Positions 8,460 through 17,161 are shown, counted from the first letter of the stretch. The stretch: DNA of 64,000 nt from Herminiimonas sp. (GCA_028292315.1 JAQGMO010000333.1:1-64000); one strand, 5' to 3'. Program-made: numbers and translations. Notes: generated by a model from the sequence alone, not told the origin.

Positions 8460-9425
8460 CTACAACCATCCCGATTTCCTGAACCGGTAATAAAGATAGC
8501 AGCACACGGCCGCCATAAGGATGAGCGCGGCCGGATAGCCATATTTCCAGTCCAGCTCAGGCATTCCCTTGAAGTTCATTCCCCAGATGCCGGCCAACGC
8601 AGTGGCAACCGCAAAAATCGCCGCCCACGCTGCCAGGCGCTTGTTGACTTCGCTGTCTTCGATCGCCACCATGGACAGGTTGACCTGGATCGCCGTGTTG
8701 ATGGTGTCGCGGATCGAATCGATGGTCGCGTTGACCCGGTCCAGGTGGTCGGATACATCGCGAAAATATTCCTGTGTGTCGACACAGACTTGCGGCACCC
8801 GGCCGCCATACAGCCTGCCCACCGCTTCAGTCAGCGGCGCCACGACGTGTTTCAGTTTCAGCACCTTGCGTTTCAATTCATACAGCCGCTCGAAATTGTT
8901 TCGTGCGGAGCCTTCGGTAAAAATCCGCTCCTCAATCGTTTCAAGTTCTGACTGCATTCGATCAATGACAGGGAAATAGCGGTCGACCACGGCATCCATC
9001 AAGGCATACAAGACAAAACCCGGACCTTTTGCCAGTTGATGCGGTTCCCGTTCACAGCGGCTACGCACATCCTTGAAATCCTGGAGACTGCGGGTGCGCA
9101 CCGACAGGACATAGTTCTCGCCGACAAAAACATCAATTTCGCCGATATTCAATTTTTCGCCCGCAATTTCGGCAGTACGCACTACCGCAAACAGCGAATC
9201 GCCATATTCTTCTATTTTGGGCCGTTGCTCTCCGACCAGGGCATCTTCCACAGCCAGTTCATGAAAACCGAATTCAGTCTGCATCAACGCCATCTCATCC
9301 GGTTCGGGGTCGACCAACGCGACCCACACGAAGCAACCGCGGCGCTTCAAATAGGCGCTGATCTCGGTCGGCGCCAGGTCGGATACTTTTTTCCCATCCT
9401 TATAGGCCGCACAATTGATCAACAT
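8460..9425 (-). CDS. corA: Magnesium/cobalt transporter CorA
   Basis: The 321-residue protein ends with two membrane helices separated by the signature GMN (IWGMNFKGMPEL). The long acidic and coiled-coil cytoplasmic domain precedes them, as in CorA pentameric Mg2+ channels. The start at 9425 is chosen over the upstream GTG/ATG options because AGGAG lies 8 bp before it and MLINCAAYKDGKK matches CorA N-termini. It is convergent with the FAD dehydrogenase gene and separated from the phasin gene by the phasin terminator. Confidence 0.93.
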   Translation of the reverse strand: MLINCAAYKDGKKVSDLAPTEISAYLKRRGCFVWVALVDPEPDEMALMQTEFGFHELAVEDALVGEQRPKIEEYGDSLFAVVRTAEIAGEKLNIGEIDVFVGENYVLSVRTRSLQDFKDVRSRCEREPHQLAKGPGFVLYALMDAVVDRYFPVIDRMQSELETIEERIFTEGSARNNFERLYELKRKVLKLKHVVAPLTEAVGRLYGGRVPQVCVDTQEYFRDVSDHLDRVNATIDSIRDTINTAIQVNLSMVAIEDSEVNKRLAAWAAIFAVATALAGIWGMNFKGMPELDWKYGYPAALILMAAVCCYLYYRFRKSGWL

Positions 9426-9509
9426 GTAAAGACTCCTGCGTAATGTGCACGGTGCGAGCTTACACCGGATGCCGCCGATGTTCCATACACCGGTTCCCCG
9501 GGTCACAAA

Positions 9510-9540
9510 ACAGATCGGGCCGCAATGCGGCCCGATCTGT
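9510..9540 (-). terminator. Terminator after the phasin gene
   Basis: A perfect 14-bp stem (ACAGATCGGGCCGC with its complement) closes over a 3-nt loop 19 bp past the phasin stop. On the minus strand it is followed by TTTTGTG. It also shields corA from read-through. Confidence 0.8.
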
Positions 9541-9559
9541 TTGTGCGTGAAACGATTAA

Positions 9560-10120
9560 CTATTTTTTGGCGCGACCGGTCGTTTTCTCGGCAGCCTGGG
9601 TGAACTGCCTGGCAGCTTTGCCGATATTCACTTCCAGCGTCTCGGACGCCTGCTTGGCAGTCTTGGTCAGCTGTTCGTAACCGGCGTTGGCATTGCTGAT
9701 CGCGGTTTTCAGAAGGGCGATCGCATTTTCCGAACCGGCCGGCGCATTCTTCGTTACGTCATCCACCAGCGCCGTGACTTTACGCGTGGTTTCTGCGATT
9801 TGCGCTTCGGCGGCTTTGGTGAATTCCGCCTGCGCAGCCGATGCAATGCTGCCCAGATTGCGGGTGTATTCGAGCACCGACTCGGCGCCCGGACGGTTCT
9901 GGGTCACGAGCGTAAAAAATTCTTGCGGGTCCTTGGCAGCCAGCAACTGTTGGGCGGCAGCGGTGGATTGTTCAAATGATGTTTTTGCGGCATTGACGTT
10001 CAGTTCGACGAGTTGGGCCACGCTGGTGAAAGCCTTGTTGGTCAACTCGGTTACAGCAGCCAGCTGCGATTCGAAATTAGCCTTGGCAGCATTCGAGAAT
10101 TGGTCTTTGTTCGTAAACAT
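9560..10120 (-). CDS. phaP: Phasin family protein
   Basis: The 186-residue, Ala/Lys-rich, cysteine-free amphipathic protein has the phasin pattern (FTNKDQFSNAAKANFESQ near the N-terminus, KDPQEFFTLVTQ ~77-88, KRK-type C-terminus). Phasins coat polyhydroxyalkanoate granules and limit granule fusion. The start at 10120 is preceded by AGGAG 7 bp upstream; the longer frame from 10183 lacks a ribosome site. Two operator-like repeats lie upstream (10168 and 10224). This implies PHA storage in the organism, although no PHA synthase is in the window. Confidence 0.9.
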   Translation of the reverse strand: MFTNKDQFSNAAKANFESQLAAVTELTNKAFTSVAQLVELNVNAAKTSFEQSTAAAQQLLAAKDPQEFFTLVTQNRPGAESVLEYTRNLGSIASAAQAEFTKAAEAQIAETTRKVTALVDDVTKNAPAGSENAIALLKTAISNANAGYEQLTKTAKQASETLEVNIGKAARQFTQAAEKTTGRAKK

Positions 10121-10167
10121 GGTGACTCTCCTGGATTGTAATGACGGATCGGTTGGCAATAAATTTA

Positions 10168-10184
10168 TTGTGCGCTGCAACAAA
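10168..10184. promoter_or_regulatory. PhaR/PhbF-like operator candidate, copy 1
   Basis: TTGTGCGCTGCAACAAA contains TGC-N3-GCAA, which resembles the operators described for PHA regulators (PhaR/PhbF). It lies 48 bp before the phasin ATG and recurs 56 bp further upstream with one mismatch. Confidence 0.5.
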
Positions 10185-10223
10185 TGCTATTTTAATGACT
10201 AATTCGGGCATGTCAAGAAAATT

Positions 10224-10240
10224 TTGTGCGCTGCATCAAA
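10224..10240. promoter_or_regulatory. PhaR/PhbF-like operator candidate, copy 2
   Basis: TTGTGCGCTGCATCAAA differs from the copy at 10168 at one base and lies 104 bp before the phasin start. A 17-bp direct repeat spaced 56 bp, upstream of only this gene, is unlikely by chance. Confidence 0.45.
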
Positions 10241-10297
10241 AAGCACGCGAGCCGTCACAACAGCCATCACAACAGCGGTCGCAACGATGGCGTAGCT

Positions 10298-11161
10298 TCA
10301 CTCCGCGTCTTCGGCGGCGCAGGCGATTCCCGGCGAGGTGTGATCGCGAGCAGGCCTGGCTCGGACACACAGCCGGTAGCGCGCGACATAGCGCCTAAAG
10401 AAAGTCCGGCCGTCCGCCAGCGAGAGTGCGGCCAAACGTTTTGCGATTTGCCGGCTGACTTGAAAATGCTGATAGTCGATCGGCTTATCCCAATATCCTC
10501 CCCAGATGAGAAAGCCATGGTCGGCAAATACCTGCACCACCTCTTCAGCCATGCCGGCGCGGGGGGCTTTGGCGGGGCGGTCATTGAGGCGGTTCGCATA
10601 GGCGCTGCCGGCCGCCGGACTATACGATGCCTGTCCATGTTCGCCAAAGGCGATATAAGGATTCTGAACCGGATTCAGGTCAATCGCGAGGCCATAGGCA
10701 TGCAGCGACGGCAGGCCGCTTATAGCGCCGGAGATCGGGCGGTGGTTGAAAGCGGAGGTATTGTTCGCATCCATGGCCGCCGCGTCGTCACCCTGGTAAA
10801 CCTCCATCAGCCGGGCGCCGGCGATCGGAAAACGGCGCCGGTACAGTGTGGCGAAAATATCGCGCACTTGCCCATCCACAGCCGCCATCACCATGATTTC
10901 GCCATCGTGCCGATCATTGCCACTGAAGTCGACATAGGAAAACCGTACGATCGCGAGCTGATCGCAACGAACCGGGGCGTCAACGGCCATGACATGGCGG
11001 GCACGCATTTGCCTGCATTGCGCGGCGTCGACCGGAACCGAATCCCGCAGCCCCGCCGCAAGCGGCAAAGCCGTGACGCAGGGATAAAGCATCAGCAAGG
11101 CAGCTGCGCGCAGCGCCGCCGTGCGCCGGATTTGACGTATTGGTTTGATTCGCAACAGCAT
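10298..11161 (-). CDS. M15 family metallopeptidase, secreted
   Basis: The 287-residue protein starts with a basic, hydrophobic signal segment (TAALRAAALLMLYPCVTALPLAAG). The M15/VanY-type zinc site is visible as SLHAYGLAIDLNP (His and Asp ligands) followed by the W-D-x-x-D-Y-Q-H-F block. Such enzymes are D-Ala-D-Ala or L-Ala-D-Glu peptidases acting on peptidoglycan. The ATG at 11161 is preferred; a GTG at 11170 in the same frame is possible. It is divergent from the acyl-CoA ligase gene across only 80 bp, so the 26-bp dyad there may affect both. Confidence 0.8.
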   Translation of the reverse strand: MLLRIKPIRQIRRTAALRAAALLMLYPCVTALPLAAGLRDSVPVDAAQCRQMRARHVMAVDAPVRCDQLAIVRFSYVDFSGNDRHDGEIMVMAAVDGQVRDIFATLYRRRFPIAGARLMEVYQGDDAAAMDANNTSAFNHRPISGAISGLPSLHAYGLAIDLNPVQNPYIAFGEHGQASYSPAAGSAYANRLNDRPAKAPRAGMAEEVVQVFADHGFLIWGGYWDKPIDYQHFQVSRQIAKRLAALSLADGRTFFRRYVARYRLCVRARPARDHTSPGIACAAEDAE

Positions 11162-11172
11162 TGAACGCACCC

Positions 11173-11207
11173 TATAATGTTTTAGAGCGGATTGTGTTCC
11201 GCTCTAA
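11173..11207 (+). promoter_or_regulatory. -10 box and 26-bp perfect dyad before the acyl-CoA ligase
   Basis: A perfect TATAAT at 11173-11178 is followed 3 bp later by TTAGAGCGGA - 6 nt - TCCGCTCTAA (11182-11207). The dyad would overlap the transcription start, a typical position for a repressor of the TetR or FadR kind. It could equally be a 5' mRNA hairpin. Confidence 0.6.
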
Positions 11208-11241
11208 GCCTGTAAATCCAATAAATGACCAAGGCGGAGAC

Positions 11242-12909
11242 ATGAATACTACCCATTACAAGCATTGGCCGGACGGTTTGCCTTATACGCTGACGGCTCC
11301 CGAAACCAGCGTTTACCTTAACCTCGAGATTTCTGCGCGCCGCTATCCCGGCAAGACAGCGCTGATTTTTTATGATTTCACCATGACCTATGCACAGCTG
11401 CATGCTGAGGTCGAAGCACTCGCGGGTACATTGCAGCACGTGTTCGGAGTGCGGCGCGGCGACCGCGTTTTGCTGGACATGCAGAATTGCCCGCAGTTCG
11501 TAATTGCTTACTACGCAATCCTGCGTGCGGATGCGATGGTCGTGCCGGTCAATCCAATGCTGATGGCGGAGGAACTGCGTTATTACGTCAGCGATAGCGG
11601 CGCCCGGCTTGCCATCGCCTCGCAAGAAGTATTTCCCAGGCTGGCGCCATTGATCGACAGCGGCGGCCTGGGCAACGTAATCATCGCCAGCTACTCCGAA
11701 TATCTGCCGCCGGAAACCGTTCTCGCCGTCCCGGACTGGGTTCGCGCGCAGCGCAATGTGCCGGAGCTGCCGGGCGTGCTTGCATGGCGGGACGCAATCG
11801 CCGCCGGCCACACGCCGCAGCCGCATAGGGCCGGACCGGATGACCTTGCCTGCATGCCCTATACGTCGGGCACCACCGGCCACCCCAAAGGCTGTATTCA
11901 TACCCATCGCTCGCTGATGTTTACCACGGTAGCCAGTCCGGCATGGTCAATCGCCTCGGTGCCGGACCAGGTAATCCTTGCGGTGCTGCCGTTCTTTCAT
12001 GTCACCGGCATGCAGGTCAGCATGAATTCGGCGATCTTCGGCGGCGCGGCAATCGTGATCCTGCCGCGCTGGGACCGTGACGTCGCCGGCCAGCTGATCA
12101 CCCGTTACGGCGTCACCGGCTGGACCAGTATTCCGACCATGATGATCGATTTTCTATCCAACCCGCGCTTGAATGAATACGATGTATCGAGCTTGCGGCG
12201 GGTTTCCGGCGGCGGCGCGGCAATGCCCGCCGCAATCGCGCAAAAACTGTTCGATCTCACTGGCCTGCAATACATGGAAGGCTACGGACTTTCTGAAACC
12301 ATCGCCGCCACGCATACCAACCCGGGGCAGCGGCTCAAACAGCAATGCCTGGGCATTCCTCTCTTTAATGTCGATTCGCGAGTAATCGATCCGGTCACGC
12401 TGAAGCAGTTGGCGCCCAATGAAGTCGGGGAAATTATCATTAACGGACCGCAGGTCTTCAAAGGCTATTGGAATGCCCCCAAAAAAACCGAAGAAGCGTT
12501 TATCGAGTTCGATGGCAAGCGGTTCTTTCGAACCGGCGACCTTGGGTATATGGATGAAGAAGGATTTTTCTTTTTCACGGACCGCCTCAAGCGCATGATC
12601 AATGCCAGTGGCTTCAAGGTCTGGCCGGCCGAGGTGGAAGCCATGATGTACCATCATCCGGCAATCCAGGAATGCTGCATCATCGCCGCGCAGGATTCCT
12701 ACCGGGGCGAGACGGTGAAGGCTGTAGTCGTAAGAAAGCCCGGCGCCGAGGTCACGGCCGAGGAAATCATCGAATGGGCGCATGAAAAGATGGCGGCATA
12801 CAAATCGCCGCGCATCGTTGAGTTCGTCGATGTATTGCCTAAATCGGCCACCGGCAAAGTCATGTGGCGCGCCTTGCAGGAAAAGGAGCGTGCTTCGGCC
12901 AAATCCTGA
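11242..12909 (+). CDS. Long-chain fatty acid-CoA ligase (AMP-forming)
   Basis: The 555-residue enzyme shows the adenylate-forming signature YTSGTTGHPKGCIHTH (~205-220), the GYGLSET motif, TGDLGYMDEEGFFFFTDRLK and the C-terminal PKSATGKVMWR with its catalytic lysine. Lengths and motifs fit fatty acyl-CoA synthetases of the FadD type; chain-length preference cannot be read from sequence. The start at 11242 has GGCGGAG 5 bp upstream and leaves a leader carrying the 26-bp dyad. The longer frame from 11161 would run through that dyad. Confidence 0.88.
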   Translation: MNTTHYKHWPDGLPYTLTAPETSVYLNLEISARRYPGKTALIFYDFTMTYAQLHAEVEALAGTLQHVFGVRRGDRVLLDMQNCPQFVIAYYAILRADAMVVPVNPMLMAEELRYYVSDSGARLAIASQEVFPRLAPLIDSGGLGNVIIASYSEYLPPETVLAVPDWVRAQRNVPELPGVLAWRDAIAAGHTPQPHRAGPDDLACMPYTSGTTGHPKGCIHTHRSLMFTTVASPAWSIASVPDQVILAVLPFFHVTGMQVSMNSAIFGGAAIVILPRWDRDVAGQLITRYGVTGWTSIPTMMIDFLSNPRLNEYDVSSLRRVSGGGAAMPAAIAQKLFDLTGLQYMEGYGLSETIAATHTNPGQRLKQQCLGIPLFNVDSRVIDPVTLKQLAPNEVGEIIINGPQVFKGYWNAPKKTEEAFIEFDGKRFFRTGDLGYMDEEGFFFFTDRLKRMINASGFKVWPAEVEAMMYHHPAIQECCIIAAQDSYRGETVKAVVVRKPGAEVTAEEIIEWAHEKMAAYKSPRIVEFVDVLPKSATGKVMWRALQEKERASAKS

Positions 12910-13010
12910 ACCATCGCCGCATCCCGCTCCCGGCGACGGCTTGAGGTGTATCAAGCCTGGTCTCGCATCACCGCCTAAGGTGAAGGAATATACAAGTTCA
13001 GGAGCTTGCG

Positions 13011-13877
13011 ATGGAGAAAAAATTGCTCGGCGTATTACTGCTGGCATCGCTGTCCGTAGCCGCTACAGCGCAAACTTTTGATACGCCGCCCCGGCCGGCT
13101 GTAGTGCCGGGCAGCGCGCCTGCCGCCGCTCAGGCTGTACCACCGAGAACCGAGAACCCCGGCGCGGCAGGAGGCGTTACCGGTGCCGCGCCGGCAACCG
13201 GGACATCCGGCGGCACGGGAGCTAACATAACGAGTGGCGTTCCAGTCAATCCCGGGACAGGTGCGACATCGGGTGCCGTCGTCAATCCGGGGATGACGCC
13301 TCCTGGGGGAGCGGCGGGAACCGGTACTGCAACCGGCGTGCCCGGAACCGGCACGGCAACTGGTACGGTAGGAACCGGTACTGCGGCCGGCACGCCCGGA
13401 ACCGGTACTGCGGCCGGCACGTCCGGAACAGGTACTGCGGCCGGCACGTCCGGAACAGGTACTGCGGCCGGCACGTCCGGAACAGGCAATTCGGCTGGCT
13501 CGCCCGCATTGAATCGCACGCCCGGTTCCCCAGCCATCCCGGGTAATGCAGCCAATCCGTCATCCGGCGCCACCTCAGGCGCCACCACCAGTCAGGGCGC
13601 GGGCGCAACGGCTGCGGGCGCGGCGGGCCCTGCCACAGGCGGCGCGCTGCGTTTTGACGCCACCAGTGTTCCCGGCTGGTCGATGATGACACCACAGGAA
13701 CAGCAAACTTACACCGAGCGGATGAACAGCAGCACCACGGTCGGACAATGCCGCGCCTACCATGAAGCCTACATGGCTCAGATGCGGACGCGTGCCAGGG
13801 GCATGGGCCAGACTCTCGACGCCCAGCCATCCAATCCGTGCTCCATGATGCAAAAACAGGGAACGCTGCAACAGTAG
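13011..13877 (+). CDS. Secreted Gly/Thr/Ala-rich repeat protein
   Basis: This 288-residue protein has a clear signal peptide (MEKKLLGVLLLASLSVAATAQ), a ~180-residue low-complexity Gly/Thr/Ala/Pro region, and a C-terminal domain of ~70 residues. The C-terminal block (MTPQEQQTYTERM ... CRAYHEAYMAQM ... C) resembles a short conserved module found in exported proteins of Burkholderiales, with two cysteines. The middle region contains seven 9-residue repeats of GTGTAAGTS type. AGGAG precedes the ATG at 13011. The function is unknown; the C-terminal domain is probably the working part and the repeats a flexible linker. Confidence 0.75.
   Translation: MEKKLLGVLLLASLSVAATAQTFDTPPRPAVVPGSAPAAAQAVPPRTENPGAAGGVTGAAPATGTSGGTGANITSGVPVNPGTGATSGAVVNPGMTPPGGAAGTGTATGVPGTGTATGTVGTGTAAGTPGTGTAAGTSGTGTAAGTSGTGTAAGTSGTGNSAGSPALNRTPGSPAIPGNAANPSSGATSGATTSQGAGATAAGAAGPATGGALRFDATSVPGWSMMTPQEQQTYTERMNSSTTVGQCRAYHEAYMAQMRTRARGMGQTLDAQPSNPCSMMQKQGTLQQ
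13317..13505 (+). repeat. Seven 27-bp tandem repeats within the secreted protein gene
   Basis: Units start at 13317, 13344, 13371, 13398, 13425, 13452 and 13479. The middle units are almost identical (two are exact copies) and the outer ones have diverged. Being a multiple of three, changes in copy number keep the frame. Confidence 0.9.
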
Positions 13878-13938
13878 GCTGACGGTTAAATCTGCGCCAG
13901 AGGGTAAAATGGCGGTTTCGCCGGATACCCTCCCCGCA

Positions 13939-15414
13939 ATGACCATTCTGCTTTCCACCCTGAATGCCCGCTACGCCCATGCATCGCTCGGGCTGCGGTA
14001 TTTGCTTGCAAACATGGGAGACTTGCAGGATGTCACACTCCTGCAGGAATTTGTGATCGGTACGCGTACTGCCGACATCGTTGAAAAATTGCTTGCGCAT
14101 CAGCCGCGCGTGATCGGCTTCGGTGTGTATATATGGAATGTCGAAGAAACCACCAAGGTGGTCGCGATGCTGAAACGCGTCGCGCCGCAGGTCGTGATCG
14201 TGCTGGGCGGCCCGGAAGTGTCTTATGAACCGGGCACGCAAGCCATCGTGCAACTTGCCGATTATCTTGTGACCGGCTGGGGCGACCGCACTTTCCCGCA
14301 GCTGTGCCGCGCCATTCTTTACGGTCCGAAACCGATCATGAAAATTCATGCCGGGGAGCAGCCGGCGCTGGCGGAAATTGCGCTGCCGTACGACTTGTAT
14401 ACCGATGAAGATATCGCACACCGCACGCTGTATGTGGAAGCCTCGCGCGGCTGTCCGTTCAAATGCGAATTCTGCCTGTCGTCGCTGGACAAGACCGCCT
14501 GGCCGTTCAAGCTCGATACTTTCCTTGCACAACTGGAAACCCTGCATGCACGCGGCGCGCGCCTGTTCAAGTTTGTCGATCGCACCTTCAACCTCAACAT
14601 CAAGTCGAGCCTGAAGATCATGCAATTTTTCCTGGACAAGCTTGATGCGGCGCCGGATGACCCGGTGTTCGCGCATTTTGAAGTCGTGCCCGATCATTTG
14701 CCTGATGCGCTCAAGGATGGCATCAGGAAATTCCCGCCCGGTACGCTGCAATTTGAAATCGGTATCCAGTCTTTCAACCCGGACGTGCAGGCGCTGGTAA
14801 GCCGCAAGCAGAATAATGAAAAGGCGGCCGAGAACATACGTTGGTTATGCGAGCACTCGAATGCCCATCTGCACGTCGACCTGATCGCCGGCTTGCCCGG
14901 TGAAGACATGGAAAGTTTTGCGCGCGGTTTCGATCGCCTGGTTGAACTGAAACCGCATGAAATCCAGTTTGGTATTTTGAAACGCTTGCGCGGCACGCCG
15001 ATCATCCGACATACCGAGACCTACGGCCTGGTATTCGATCCGCACCCGCCATACCAGATCCTGGCGACCGACCGGATCGATTTCGCGACGATGCAGCGGC
15101 TGGTGCGTTTCGCGCGCTACTGGGATTTGATTGCCAATTCGGGACGGTTCGCCAATACGCTGCCGCTAATCCTCGGTGCGGCACCGTTCGCCGGGTTCAT
15201 GGCCCTGTCGGACTGGATTTATGCCAAGACCGATGCCACCCATCGCATCGCGCTCGAGCGTCTGGCGGCGCTAGTTGCGCAATGGCTACAGATGCAAGGC
15301 GCGGACGCGTCGGTAGTGAGCGCGTTGCTGGCCAGCGATTATGCGGGGCAGGTGAAAAAGGACAAGCCGGCGGCTGCTGCGCCGCAACGACAGGCGCGTC
15401 ACTTGGCGGCGTGA
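13939..15414 (+). CDS. B12-binding domain radical SAM protein (DUF4080 type)
   Basis: The ~491-residue protein has an N-terminal cobalamin-binding fold (residues ~1-130, with VIGFGVYIWNVEET and VLGGPEVSYEP), the radical-SAM cluster motif SRGCPFKCEFC (~165-175) and a C-terminal DUF4080-like region. Such enzymes use an iron-sulfur cluster and SAM, often with cobalamin, for difficult methylations or rearrangements; the substrate is unknown. I place the start at the ATG at 13939 (MTILLSTLNARYAHAS), which fits the family. An in-frame ATG at 13909 lies inside a TAAAAT box that looks like the promoter -10. Confidence 0.85.
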   Translation: MTILLSTLNARYAHASLGLRYLLANMGDLQDVTLLQEFVIGTRTADIVEKLLAHQPRVIGFGVYIWNVEETTKVVAMLKRVAPQVVIVLGGPEVSYEPGTQAIVQLADYLVTGWGDRTFPQLCRAILYGPKPIMKIHAGEQPALAEIALPYDLYTDEDIAHRTLYVEASRGCPFKCEFCLSSLDKTAWPFKLDTFLAQLETLHARGARLFKFVDRTFNLNIKSSLKIMQFFLDKLDAAPDDPVFAHFEVVPDHLPDALKDGIRKFPPGTLQFEIGIQSFNPDVQALVSRKQNNEKAAENIRWLCEHSNAHLHVDLIAGLPGEDMESFARGFDRLVELKPHEIQFGILKRLRGTPIIRHTETYGLVFDPHPPYQILATDRIDFATMQRLVRFARYWDLIANSGRFANTLPLILGAAPFAGFMALSDWIYAKTDATHRIALERLAALVAQWLQMQGADASVVSALLASDYAGQVKKDKPAAAAPQRQARHLAA

Positions 15415-15435
15415 TCGCGGTGTTGGTATCGACCC

Positions 15436-15657
15436 TTAGACACGTTGCTGGCGCCACGCTTCGAGCAATGCCAATGAAGCCGGATCGAGGGCCTCGGCCG
15501 GTATCGACCTGAAATGATTGAAAATCATTAAGGCATACACACTGGCGAGTGAATTGACTTCCGGCGACAAGGCGCGTTCTTCGCCGCTGGACGGACGCAG
15601 CGTGCGCCAATAATTGATTGCCTGTTCCAGCTCGGAGAGGGTTATTTCCATCGGCAT
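15436..15657 (-). CDS. DUF3717 family protein
   Basis: The 73-residue product (ITLSELEQAINYWRTLRPSSGEE...) matches the DUF3717 family, small Burkholderiales proteins with an ELExAINYWR motif. The function is unknown. The start is placed at 15657, where TACAAT and GGCGGG lie just upstream, suggesting a short-leader promoter. A second ATG two codons on (15651) is possible. It is convergent with the radical SAM gene. Confidence 0.75.
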   Translation of the reverse strand: MPMEITLSELEQAINYWRTLRPSSGEERALSPEVNSLASVYALMIFNHFRSIPAEALDPASLALLEAWRQQRV

Positions 15658-15793
15658 ATTGTACCCGCCATGGGCGCGGCAGCGATGTGAACTGGCCGGC
15701 GCTGTTGTAAGTCCATGCATATGGCCGGACATTTCCCGTCAGGCAAAACGCTGCCCTGTTATTAACCCATGAGACGACTACCCTCGCAGGCCG

Positions 15794-17008
15794 TCAGCGC
15801 GAGAGCAGGAATCGCTCAAGACGGTCCACGCCATCCGCCAGCCGTGCAAGCGAACTGGCAAAACACCAGCGGATATAACCCTCGCCCTCCGCGCCGAATG
15901 CAATGCCGGGCGCCAGTCCAAGGCCAGCTTCGGCCACCAGCCGCTTGCAGAGCGCCAGCGTGTCGGTTTCTCCCTCGACGCGGAAAAACAGGTACATTGC
16001 GCCGTGCGGCCTGGGAGAGGTAATCCCGGCCCGTCTGAACGGTTCGGCGTTAAGTTTGTCATACAGGAAATCGCGCGCGGCCTGGTAACGGGCAACCGAG
16101 TGTTCGACGACTTCCTCGCCGCGTTCGATCGCGACGATGCCGGCCCGCTGCACAAAGCCCGGCGCGCAGGATGTGTTGTACTCGATCAGCTTGCCGAGAT
16201 CAGCCGTCATTGCTGCCGGCGCCACTACCCAGCCTAGCCTCCATCCGGTCATCAGCCAGGATTTGGAAAAGCTGTTGGCCGAGATCAGGCGGTCGTCCGG
16301 CTCCGCGATATCGAGGAAGGATGGCGCACAGCGGCGCCCTCCCGGCGCATCGGTGTATACCAGCCGTTCATACACGTCGTCGGCCATGATCCAGATGCCG
16401 TGGCGGCGGCAATGCGCAAGGATTGCCTCCTGCTGCGCCGGCGTGATGACCCAGCCGGTCGGGTTGTTCGGTGAATTGATGAACACAGCCCTGGTGTCCG
16501 GCGTCAGCGCATCGAGCAGTTGCTGCAGATCGAGTTCCCAGGTCTGTCCGAATTTCAATGACACCTGTTCCACTTCGGCGCCGAGGATTTTCGGGATTTC
16601 GACCAGGTTCGGCCAGAGCGGCGTAACCGCCACCACCCGGTCGCCCGGGCTGATGATCAGTTGCGCGAGCAGCATCAGGGCCGACACGCCGGAAGATGTG
16701 ACACCGACACGCTCGACATCGATCGGCCGGTGCAGCGCCGACTGATAACGGGCGATTGCTTCGCGCAGCGGCGCAATGCCCAGATTTTGCGTGTAAAACG
16801 TATCGCCGCCGTCGAGCGCGGCTTTGGCCGCGTCACGGATAAAGGCAGGCGTCGTTTCATCGGGCTCGCCAAACCAGAATGGCAATACATCGGCACGGCC
16901 CATCCCGGCATTGGCCACTTCGCGGATGCGCGATGCGCCAAGATTTTGTATTGCCGGCCGCGCGGCCGCATCGAAAAACCGGGAACCCGGAGAATCATTC
17001 AAAAGCAT
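15794..17008 (-). CDS. PLP-dependent aminotransferase, class I/II
   Basis: The 404-residue enzyme has the fold-type I signatures: SPNNPTGW (~175-182), the cofactor pocket DDVYERLVY, and NSFSKSWLMTGWRLGW with the Schiff-base lysine. It resembles the aspartate/aromatic aminotransferase group; the substrate is not determined by sequence. The first 10 bases overlap the end of the 50-codon membrane protein gene, so it is probably translated by coupling, which explains the lack of its own strong ribosome site. It is the last gene of an apparent three-gene operon with an MFS transporter. Confidence 0.88.
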   Translation of the reverse strand: MLLNDSPGSRFFDAAARPAIQNLGASRIREVANAGMGRADVLPFWFGEPDETTPAFIRDAAKAALDGGDTFYTQNLGIAPLREAIARYQSALHRPIDVERVGVTSSGVSALMLLAQLIISPGDRVVAVTPLWPNLVEIPKILGAEVEQVSLKFGQTWELDLQQLLDALTPDTRAVFINSPNNPTGWVITPAQQEAILAHCRRHGIWIMADDVYERLVYTDAPGGRRCAPSFLDIAEPDDRLISANSFSKSWLMTGWRLGWVVAPAAMTADLGKLIEYNTSCAPGFVQRAGIVAIERGEEVVEHSVARYQAARDFLYDKLNAEPFRRAGITSPRPHGAMYLFFRVEGETDTLALCKRLVAEAGLGLAPGIAFGAEGEGYIRWCFASSLARLADGVDRLERFLLSR

Positions 17009-17151
17009 AAGATAAATCGGTTAGCGAGATCGACAATAAAGGATGGCTGCAGATAAGCCATGAACGCGAGCGCCAGCAATGCTGGCAGCGCGGCGCCCGC
17101 TGCGATGGTCAGCGCGATGCCTTGCCAGCGTTTTTTGATTTGCGTATGCAT
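16999..17151 (-). CDS. 50-residue single-pass membrane protein
   Basis: MHTQIKKRWQGIALTIAAGA starts a 50-residue protein with a basic N-terminus and one hydrophobic segment (~10-32), ending in FILCF. The ATG at 17151 has AGGA 7 bp upstream. It begins 10 bp after the MFS transporter stop and overlaps the aminotransferase start by 10 bp, so it is tightly embedded in the operon. I do not recognise the family. It could be a transporter accessory subunit; the reading frame and its spacing are the only evidence. Confidence 0.65.
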   Translation of the reverse strand: MHTQIKKRWQGIALTIAAGAALPALLALAFMAYLQPSFIVDLANRFILCF

Positions 17152-17161
17152 GCTGTTTTCC

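Noticed and set aside
10226-11164. 312-codon plus-strand frame over the M15 peptidase
   Set aside because: The minus-strand frame has a signal peptide and zinc-site motifs; the plus frame has none.
13317-13505. CRISPR-like array
   Set aside because: The 27-bp units are contiguous without spacers, stay in frame and code for a protein linker.
13282-14751. 489-codon minus-strand frame across the repeat protein and radical SAM gene
   Set aside because: It is antisense to two well-supported genes, has no family motif and includes translated repeats; a shadow of GC-rich codon use.
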